Source: JANWHF01 sp036276235 (lineage in GTDB: Bacteria; Planctomycetota; Phycisphaerae; Tepidisphaerales; Tepidisphaeraceae). From it: a DNA stretch of 42,920 nucleotides. Location: assembly GCA_036276235.1 (NCBI GenBank), contig DATBDZ010000321.1, forward strand, positions 1-42,920, given 5' to 3'. The notes beneath the pieces are model-generated. The model was not told the origin of the DNA. It saw only the letters and a program-made list of their open reading frames with translations, and did no database searches. Below are positions 37,230-42,920 of this stretch, piece by piece. Position 1 is the stretch's first letter. Each line of letters begins with the position of its first letter. Both the position numbers and the translations under genes were made by a program.

Positions 37230-38849
37230 ATGACGCCGCTATTCAAACTCATCCTCCTCCAGTTCAACGGCTTTTTCCGCCGCGCGCTGCGCGGCGCGAG
37301 TGGCGCGAAGCGCGTGGTCTTCTTTACCGTCGGCGCGGTGCTGCTGGTTTGCTGGCTGGTGGCGGTTGTTGCCAGCGCGATGGGAAGCGGGCACTCCAAA
37401 CCAGAAGAGGTGCGGCTGGTGATGCCGCTGGCGCTCCTCGGAGTCTGCCTGATCACGATCATCACATCCGCCGGCGATAAAGCGATCGCATTCACGCCCG
37501 GCGAGGTGGATCAGCTTTTCCCCGGCCCATTCACGCGGCGGCAGCTTCTGGTTTACAAGCTGCTCAAGAGCGCACTGGCTTCTGTGTTAACCGGACTGAT
37601 TCTGTCCGCGGCACTGCTCAAGCACGCGCAGCGATGGCCGGCCTGCTTCGTCGGCGTGTTTCTTGCCTTGATGTTCGTGCAGTTCTTCAGTATCGCGGCG
37701 GTGCTCGTCGGCCAGACGCTCGGAGCGGCGGCTTACAGCAAAGCGCGGAAGATCGTCCTGGGGCTGGTGATTGTCGGCGCGGTCGTCGCGGGGCGGATGT
37801 GGATGGGCCTGGGATCAAACGGCGCGGGAGTGAAGGAAATCGCCCTCCAGTTTCACGCGTCGCGAGTTGGGCGGGCGATCCTGGCGCCGCTACAACCGTT
37901 TGGGGAAGCGATTACCGCCACCAGCGCCGGTCAGCTCTTCAAGTCGGCGACTTACGCGATCTTTCTCATTGCCGCGATGTTCGGAATTATCCTCGTTCTC
38001 GACGCGAACTACCTCGAGGCGGCGATGGTCGCCAGCGAACGGCGCTACGCGAAGATTCAGAAGATGCGGCGCGGCTCGCTCCTCACCGGCGTCGGCGCCA
38101 GCAAGCAGGCAAGCTGGCGCGTGCCGCAATTTCCCTGGGCGCGCGGGGCGGGGCCGATCGCCTGGCGGCAGGCGACCAACGCGCTGCGCAGCTCGCGCGG
38201 GTTGATCCTACTTCTGCTAATCGTCGCGATTGCAGCCGCCCCGCTGCTTCTTTCAGGAGCAAGCGGCAAGAAGGTGCTTGCGCCCGCCATCGGCATCATC
38301 GTGTGGCTGACGTTCTTCACCTCGAGCATGCTCAACTTCGACTTTCGCGGCGATGTCGATCAGATGGACACGCTTAAGGCCCTGCCGATCAGCGCGATCG
38401 CGATGGCGCTCGGCCAGTTGGTCACGCCGGTGTTGGTCATGAGCGGGCTGCATGTGGTGATGCTGGCCTGCCTCGCCCGGGTGACGGGCTACAGCCCGCG
38501 CAATCTTGCGCTGATCGCATTGATGATCGTGCCGTTCAACGCGCTGCTCTTCTGTGCCGAGAATCTGGTCTTCCTGCTTTTCCCAACGCGGCCGGCGGCG
38601 GCATCGCCGGGCGATCTGCAAATCCTCGGCCGCAAGTTTGTCTTCCTGCTTTTCAAAAGCGCGATCATTCTAATCTGCGCAGCGATCGCCGGCGCGCTGG
38701 CAACCGTCGCCGGAGTCATAAGCGGCGGATCGATCCCCCTCATCGGCGGAATCATTTGGACGACGGTCGCAGCCGAATGTATCGGATTACTTTTCGGGAT
38801 CGCGTGGGCGTATCAGAAGTTTGATCCGAGCGTGGATACACCGGCTTGA
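37230..38849 (+). CDS. ABC exporter permease (putative ABC-exporter family)
   Basis: 539 aa with about ten to twelve hydrophobic segments (residues 28-50, 65-85, 115-130, 145-170 and onward). It resembles the putative ABC-exporter permease family and has no nucleotide-binding domain of its own, so it depends on the preceding ATPase. The region FPGPFTRRQLLVYKLLKS and TLKALPISAIAMALGQ recur in this family. The transported molecule cannot be inferred from its sequence. Confidence 0.85.
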   Translation: MTPLFKLILLQFNGFFRRALRGASGAKRVVFFTVGAVLLVCWLVAVVASAMGSGHSKPEEVRLVMPLALLGVCLITIITSAGDKAIAFTPGEVDQLFPGPFTRRQLLVYKLLKSALASVLTGLILSAALLKHAQRWPACFVGVFLALMFVQFFSIAAVLVGQTLGAAAYSKARKIVLGLVIVGAVVAGRMWMGLGSNGAGVKEIALQFHASRVGRAILAPLQPFGEAITATSAGQLFKSATYAIFLIAAMFGIILVLDANYLEAAMVASERRYAKIQKMRRGSLLTGVGASKQASWRVPQFPWARGAGPIAWRQATNALRSSRGLILLLLIVAIAAAPLLLSGASGKKVLAPAIGIIVWLTFFTSSMLNFDFRGDVDQMDTLKALPISAIAMALGQLVTPVLVMSGLHVVMLACLARVTGYSPRNLALIALMIVPFNALLFCAENLVFLLFPTRPAAASPGDLQILGRKFVFLLFKSAIILICAAIAGALATVAGVISGGSIPLIGGIIWTTVAAECIGLLFGIAWAYQKFDPSVDTPA

Positions 38850-38874
38850 CAGGTTTCGAGTTTCAGGATGATAC

Positions 38875-38952
38875 GGTCGTTTCACGACCAAGCGTTATTC
38901 CAACGCCGCTAAGTGATCGTCATGCTGAGGTACTCCGAAGCATGACGATCAT
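38875..38952. terminator. Hairpin and half-repeat after the permease gene
   Basis: GGTCGTTTCACGACC (38875-38889) is a short perfect hairpin near the stop codon. The segment CATGCTGAGGTACTCCGAAGCATG (38922-38945) is a half-copy of the repeat at 25001-25054. Confidence 0.45.
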
Positions 38953-38993
38953 TTCAGAACTTTAATTGTTGCTGTAGAAAATCCCCAGCGTGC

Positions 38994-39383
38994 TTACTCG
39001 CGCACTCCCGCATGCGGCTGGCCGAGCGAATCATTTACCGCCTCGCCCAAATCTGAGAGTTGAAACGCTGCCTTGTGGAATACGTAATGAACGCCCAATT
39101 CACGCGCTCGGTTGACGGTCACCCCGGATGGCAATGCCGTTAAAACGATCACGGGGATGGACGACCACCGCAGGTAACAGCGGATCACTTCCAGAAAGCT
39201 GACGCCGTCCATTTCCGGCATGAGCAGATCGAGCACGACGACATCCGGCGTGTGAGTCACCAGTGCCGCGAGCGCTTCCCGCCCATTGGGAACAGAGCGC
39301 ACCGTGTGGCCGTCCCGCGCGAGGAACCGCGATAGCACGTCGCAGCCATCGCTTTCATCATCAACAACTAAAACATCTGCCAC
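38994..39383 (-). CDS. Single-domain response regulator (CheY-like)
   Basis: 129 aa from GTG 39383 (VADVLVVDDESDGCDVL); TTG 39410 is possible but weaker. Receiver-domain motifs: VVDDE, the phospho-acceptor Asp in VVVLDLLMPEMDG, Thr in VLTALP and Lys in VFHKAAF. There is no output domain, so it acts by binding partners. No histidine kinase is adjacent. The kinase that drives it is unknown. Confidence 0.92.
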   Translation of the reverse strand: MADVLVVDDESDGCDVLSRFLARDGHTVRSVPNGREALAALVTHTPDVVVLDLLMPEMDGVSFLEVIRCYLRWSSIPVIVLTALPSGVTVNRARELGVHYVFHKAAFQLSDLGEAVNDSLGQPHAGVRE

Positions 39384-39472
39384 GATTGTCACGCTACACG
39401 GTTTGGGCAAGTTTGTGAGCGCGGAAAATCCTCGCTCGCCAGAAAAATCGCTGGTACAGTCTGGGCGTCCTC

Positions 39473-40042
39473 ATGCATGTCCCCACCCACCTTATGTCCG
39501 GCTGGTGTATCGGCAACCTTTTCCGCATTTCCGGGCGGGAAAGGCTGATGTGCATGGTTGCGGCGAGCATGGCCGACTTGGACGGGCTTTCGCTTCTCGG
39601 TGGCAGCGATGCCTACATGAACTACCACCACAAGATCTGCCATAACACGCCGTTTGGTATAGCCGCCTGCGTTTTGCTTTCGGTTTTGTCAGGCCGAAGA
39701 CTTGGCGCGTTCATCCTCTATCTTGCGCTCTTTCATCTTCATTTGCTGATGGATTTCTTTGGCTCCGGCCCAGGCTGGGGAATATTTTACTTCTGGCCCT
39801 TCTCGCAATGGTCGGCGGACAACTGGCGTTACAGTTGGGAATTCAGCTCCTGGCAGAACACAACCACGGCAGCAGTCTTCCTGATCTGGACGATCGCAAT
39901 CGCAATCGTGCGCGGGCGCACGCCGCTGGAAGTGCTGATGCCGAATCTGGATCGGCAGTTGGTCGAATGGTTTCGGCGACGGGTGGGATGGAAGGATCGC
40001 TTCGAGCCGAAGATCACAGCTTCGCAGAATTGCGAACCGTAG
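39473..40042 (+). CDS. Membrane protein, YdjM/DUF457-like putative hydrolase
   Basis: 189 aa. N-terminal MHVPTHLMSGWCIGNL and the His-rich YHHKICHNTP, together with FHLHLLMDFF, match the YdjM/metal-dependent hydrolase family, with four predicted membrane helices. Its enzymatic activity is unproven. The stop codon TAG belongs to the GTAGGGTGCGCTTCAGCGCACG repeat, as with ackA, pduL and the GT2 gene. It is divergent from the response regulator with about 90 bp between them. Confidence 0.85.
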   Translation: MHVPTHLMSGWCIGNLFRISGRERLMCMVAASMADLDGLSLLGGSDAYMNYHHKICHNTPFGIAACVLLSVLSGRRLGAFILYLALFHLHLLMDFFGSGPGWGIFYFWPFSQWSADNWRYSWEFSSWQNTTTAAVFLIWTIAIAIVRGRTPLEVLMPNLDRQLVEWFRRRVGWKDRFEPKITASQNCEP

Positions 40043-40105
40043 GGTGCGCTTCAGCGCACGCCGTTCGCATATCGAGATTTCCGCGTGTGCTGAAGCACAC
40101 CCTAC
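40039..40105. repeat. Inverted repeat, GTAGGGTGCGCTTCAGCGCACG family
   Basis: Arms 40039-40060 and 40084-40105, almost fully complementary. Its TAG (40040-40042) terminates the YdjM-like gene, and the right arm ends 23 bp before the sialidase-like gene. Confidence 0.93.
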
Positions 40106-40128
40106 GGAAGCACGTCGAAGAGGGCTAT

Positions 40129-41337
40129 ATGAATATCATCTGGATATATCGCAACCAAATCGCATCTCTGGCCTTTACGATTCTCATCCTTGCAAATGCA
40201 TTGCAACTGCACGCCGCCGATCCCGCGATCCTCAAAACCGAATTCATCTTCGAAACCGCGCCATTCAAATCGTGCCACGCTTCGACGATTGTTGAATCGA
40301 CCGGCGGGCTTGTCGCCGCGTGGTTTGGGGGAACGCGCGAAGGGGCAAGCGACGTCGGTATTTGGCTTTCACGATTGGAGAACGGTTCCTGGAGCGCGCC
40401 GGTGCAAGTTGCCAGTGGAGCCGATGCGGACGGTAAACCGCTTCCGTGCTGGAACCCCGTGCTATTCCAACCTGTCGGCAAGGATTTGCTACTGTTTTAC
40501 AAAGTCGGCCCGAGTCCGAGCACATGGTGGGGCAAGATGATGAGTTCCTCGGACTCCGGCAAAACCTGGTCCCCGCAGCGCCGGCTGCCGGAGGGGATTC
40601 TCGGGCCGATCAAGGACAAGCCGGTGGCGCTGTCGGATGGCACACTACTGTGCGGCTCAAGCACCGAAGGCCCTGATGGCTGGCGCATTCACATCGAACG
40701 CACGATGGATTTGGGCAAAACGTGGTTGGCAACCCCGCCGCTGAACGATGGCAGAAGAATCGGCGCGATTCAGCCGACGATTCTGGTTCATCACGATCCG
40801 GATTCGATTCAGATTCTCTGCCGCACGCGACAGGGAAGGATATACGACGCCTGGTCAAAGGATGCCGGCCAAACCTGGAGCGCGATGGCTCCGACGCCGC
40901 TCCCCAATCCCAACAGCGGCATCGACGCCGTCCAGCTTCGCGATGGCCGCTCGCTAGTCGTCTATAACCACACCCCGCGCGGCCGAAGCCCGCTGAATCT
41001 CGCCATCTCCGAAGACGGAAAGAGTTGGAAGAGCGGCCCGATTCTGGAAACCGAGCCGGGCGAATTCTCATACCCGGCGATCATTCAAGCCGCCGACGGC
41101 ATGGTCCACATCACCTACACCTGGAAGCGAGAAAAAGTGCGGCATGTCGTAATCGACCCGGCAGTTGCAAGCCGGGGCTGCGATCCAATAACTGAGATGC
41201 CGCGTCCCGACCGCATTGCCGGGGCGATGAAACGTGAAAACGTGAAACGTGACAGCCACGTGAGCCGTCTGTCACCTTTCACGTCTTCACGTTTCATATC
41301 CAACCTGCAGATCCGCGAACGCTGCGAAACCCGCTAA
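40129..41337 (+). CDS. Secreted sialidase-like (BNR) protein
   Basis: 402 aa from ATG 40129, with GAGGG ahead; the open frame upstream to 39808 overlaps the YdjM gene in another frame. A signal peptide spans about residues 1-31 (LAFTILILANALQLHAADP). Four Asp-box motifs of type S/T-x-D-x-G-x-T/S-W (SSDSGKTW, TMDLGKTW, SKDAGQTW, SEDGKSW) mark the six-bladed beta-propeller of the sialidase/BNR superfamily. It may cleave or bind sialic acid-like or related sugars outside the cell. The C-terminal segment after about position 365 is encoded by a CGTGAAA-type repeat and is probably not native. Confidence 0.9.
   Translation: MNIIWIYRNQIASLAFTILILANALQLHAADPAILKTEFIFETAPFKSCHASTIVESTGGLVAAWFGGTREGASDVGIWLSRLENGSWSAPVQVASGADADGKPLPCWNPVLFQPVGKDLLLFYKVGPSPSTWWGKMMSSSDSGKTWSPQRRLPEGILGPIKDKPVALSDGTLLCGSSTEGPDGWRIHIERTMDLGKTWLATPPLNDGRRIGAIQPTILVHHDPDSIQILCRTRQGRIYDAWSKDAGQTWSAMAPTPLPNPNSGIDAVQLRDGRSLVVYNHTPRGRSPLNLAISEDGKSWKSGPILETEPGEFSYPAIIQAADGMVHITYTWKREKVRHVVIDPAVASRGCDPITEMPRPDRIAGAMKRENVKRDSHVSRLSPFTSSRFISNLQIRERCETR
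41227..41297. repeat. Inverted repeat, CGTGAAA family, inside the sialidase C-terminus
   Basis: Arms 41227-41253 (ATGAAACGTGAAAACGTGAA) and 41271-41297 are complementary. It lies within the coding sequence and adds the MKRENVKRDSHVSR-like tail before the TAA at 41335. Confidence 0.88.
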
Positions 41338-41440
41338 CGTTGCCTGTCGGCATCATCCCGCGCATTCCCACCCGCCTAAGCGATAATTCACGGCTCCGAA
41401 GCAATTGACGTCCGATAATCGCGATCGGCGATTGCGCGCA

Positions 41441-41469
41441 TTGACTGAGGTGCTGAGTCCGGATAAAAC
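41441..41469 (+). promoter_or_regulatory. Sigma-70-type promoter of the 3D-domain gene
   Basis: TTGACT (41441-41446), 17-bp spacer, TAAAAC (41464-41469). About 130 bp of leader follows, with two hairpins, before the ATG at 41597. Confidence 0.5.
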
Positions 41470-41501
41470 TTGCAGTTGTTATAGATCGACCGGATGGGAC
41501 T

Positions 41502-41558
41502 GGCGGCTTGAATCTTTCGCCGCCGGGCTGTGGTGGCTGTGATACGTTTGCCCACCAC
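41502..41558 (+). promoter_or_regulatory. Two hairpins in the leader of the 3D-domain gene
   Basis: GGCGGC/GCCGCC (41502-41524, 11-nt loop) and GTGGTGG/CCACCAC (41530-41558, 15-nt loop). They may control the downstream gene; no known riboswitch class was recognised. Confidence 0.4.
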
Positions 41559-41596
41559 CGGACGCAACGGACTTGCGGCCGTCGGCTTGACCCAAC

Positions 41597-42145
41597 ATGA
41601 TCAGCCTACTTTCAAACCTCCTGCTCTCCCGCAAGACCAACCGACTTGTATCGTTTGCTTTGGCGGCTCTGGCTATTGCCCAGTTTGGCGCCATTCGATT
41701 TCAGCCGGCCATCAAGGCCGAACATGTTCACGGCCCCGCGGCCATCGAAGAAGCCAAGCCGGCTGATGTTGAACTGATGCACGATGCCCCGGTCGCGGCC
41801 CCCGTTGTCTCGTCCACCATCGCGAAGACCCAAAAGTCCCGCACCATCCGCATGCAGGTGACGGCATACTGCCCCTGCAAGCGCTGCTGCGGCCCCACCG
41901 CCCAAGGCCTGACCGCCAGCGGCCGCGCGATTTCCTACAACGGCGGGCAATTCGTCGCCGCCGACACGCGGGTCTTGCCGTTCAACACGAAGCTGATTAT
42001 CCCCGGCTATGCCTCAGATAAGCCCGTCCAAGTCATCGACCGCGGCGGCGCGATCAAGGGCAACCATATCGATCTGTTCTTCCCCACCCACGACCAGGCC
42101 CGCCAGTGGGGTGTGAAGTGGGTGCAGGTCACCGTGCTCGAATAA
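41597..42145 (+). CDS. 3D-domain cell-wall protein (double-psi beta-barrel)
   Basis: 182 aa with a signal anchor at about residues 18-34. After a linker, Cys-rich TAYCPCKRCCG (89-99) leads into the 3D domain. The three aspartates for which it is named are Asp123 (AADTRVLPF), Asp148 (VIDRGG) and Asp159 (HIDLFF). Related domains occur in RlpA-like and MltA-like lytic transglycosylases that cut peptidoglycan without hydrolysis. It may trim the cell wall during growth. It has a candidate promoter and structured leader of its own. Confidence 0.92.
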   Translation: MISLLSNLLLSRKTNRLVSFALAALAIAQFGAIRFQPAIKAEHVHGPAAIEEAKPADVELMHDAPVAAPVVSSTIAKTQKSRTIRMQVTAYCPCKRCCGPTAQGLTASGRAISYNGGQFVAADTRVLPFNTKLIIPGYASDKPVQVIDRGGAIKGNHIDLFFPTHDQARQWGVKWVQVTVLE

Positions 42146-42841
42146 CTACAATCGCCAATCGATTTCGCCGCGCCCCGTTACTTTGAGGGCTGAGTTGATC
42201 CGCGAAAACGGACGGCTGCCGAAGAAGCCGTTGCGCGCGGACAGGGGCGATGGATGTGCTGATTTGATGATCGTATGCCGCGCCGAGTCGATCAGCGGCT
42301 CCTTCTTCTGTGCGTACCCACCCCAGAGCACGAAGACAACCGGCTCCGCTTTCTCGTTCACCTTCCGAATGATCGCATCGGTAAACCGTTCCCACCCACG
42401 CCCCTTGTGCGAGTTGGCTTCATGCGCCCGAACCGTCAGCACGGCATTGAGCAAAAGCACCCCCTGATCCGCCCAGCGCGTCAGACAGCCGCTCTTTGGC
42501 GCATCGATCCCCACATCCGATTTCAGCTCCTTGAAGATGTTTAAAAGCGAGGGCGGAAATGCTGACCCCTCGCGCACCGAAAAACAAAGCCCATGTGCCT
42601 GGCCGATATCGTGATATGGATCCTGCCCGAGCATCAGCGCACGCACCTTCGAATGAGGAGTGTGCGCCAGCGCGGCGTAAACATCCTCATCGGCCGGAAA
42701 AATCTGACGCTCTCGTCGCTGGGTAGCAACATATGCAGCTAGTTCTTGAAAATAAGGTTGACGAATCTCGTCGGCGAGGATGGTGCGCCAATCGCCGGGG
42801 AGATCGGTCAGGGAGTGTCCGGTCGAGCTCATGCTGCACAT
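42146..42841 (-). CDS. ung: Uracil-DNA glycosylase (family 1)
   Basis: 231 aa from ATG 42841; a second ATG at 42832 three codons later is equally possible. It removes uracil from DNA at the start of base-excision repair. The catalytic motif GQDPYH (72-77, water-activating Asp74) and the DNA-intercalating HPSPLSA (about 195-201) are both present, with KGRGWERFTDAII between. It is convergent with the 3D-domain gene, with stop codons adjacent. No partner gene is visible. Confidence 0.97.
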   Translation of the reverse strand: MCSMSSTGHSLTDLPGDWRTILADEIRQPYFQELAAYVATQRRERQIFPADEDVYAALAHTPHSKVRALMLGQDPYHDIGQAHGLCFSVREGSAFPPSLLNIFKELKSDVGIDAPKSGCLTRWADQGVLLLNAVLTVRAHEANSHKGRGWERFTDAIIRKVNEKAEPVVFVLWGGYAQKKEPLIDSARHTIIKSAHPSPLSARNGFFGSRPFSRINSALKVTGRGEIDWRL

Positions 42842-42920
42842 GCTATGCCTGTCGTCGGTTGCTGAAGGTCGCTGGTAGCGATTGGAGAATCCGTGCCCTC
42901 GCCTCAGGCTCGTACACGGC

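Noticed and set aside
39808..40128. Upstream extension of the sialidase-like ORF
   Set aside because: Overlaps the YdjM-like gene in a different frame; the ATG at 40129 has a signal peptide and ribosome site.
1..42920. tRNA, rRNA and insertion-sequence genes
   Set aside because: No cloverleaf-like sequence, rRNA fragment or transposase reading frame was seen.

Overview
The window most likely comes from a member of the Planctomycetota (PVC superphylum). I infer this from a PVC-type bacterial microcompartment (BMC) locus, a Ser/Thr kinase with a large membrane domain, an extended ECF-like sigma factor, a GDP-heptose/surface-sugar cluster and G+C-rich codon use. No rRNA or tRNA gene was seen, so a finer placement is not possible.

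Region 1 (1-7245, all minus strand) is a BMC operon. It encodes three BMC-P (EutN/CcmL) vertex proteins, the leftmost cut by the window edge, and three BMC-H (hexameric) shell proteins. Its core enzymes are a CoA-acylating aldehyde dehydrogenase, the phosphotransacylase PduL and acetate kinase. Together they would turn an aldehyde into acyl-CoA, acyl-phosphate and then acid plus ATP, recycling NAD+ and CoA inside the shell. An RpiB-like protein and a 107-aa unknown protein accompany them. The aldehyde-producing signature enzyme is not in view and may lie left of base 1.

Region 2 (7427-9907) holds a TPR-glycosyltransferase and a divergent metallo-beta-lactamase-fold protein. Region 3 (10387-18200, plus strand) is a signalling cluster: anchored coiled-coil protein, tandem-FHA-like protein, polytopic Ser/Thr kinase, membrane protein and a sigma factor ending in an anti-sigma-like zinc motif. 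Region 4 (18298-23719) has an MFS exporter, a HigBA-type toxin-antitoxin pair, a gene interrupted by an in-frame TAG, three very small membrane ORFs, lumazine synthase and a UbiA-type prenyltransferase.

Region 5 (23794-36111) is a surface-glycan cluster. HddA, HddC, GmhA and GmhB form a complete set for GDP-D-glycero-alpha-D-manno-heptose, with a transaldolase-like protein that could supply sedoheptulose 7-phosphate. Three sugar oxidoreductases/epimerases, two family-2 glycosyltransferases, a GT9-like glycosyltransferase with a coiled-coil tail and a flavoprotein surround it. Region 6 (36349-42841) has an ABC ATPase/permease pair, a single-domain response regulator, a YdjM-like membrane protein, a secreted sialidase-like protein, a 3D-domain cell-wall protein and uracil-DNA glycosylase.

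The most striking non-coding feature is about 28 intergenic inverted repeats. Many have arms built from degenerate 7-bp tandem units. They lie between most genes, sometimes nest inside each other, and in at least nine cases supply the stop codon or C-terminal residues of the upstream gene. Every product is predicted from sequence alone.
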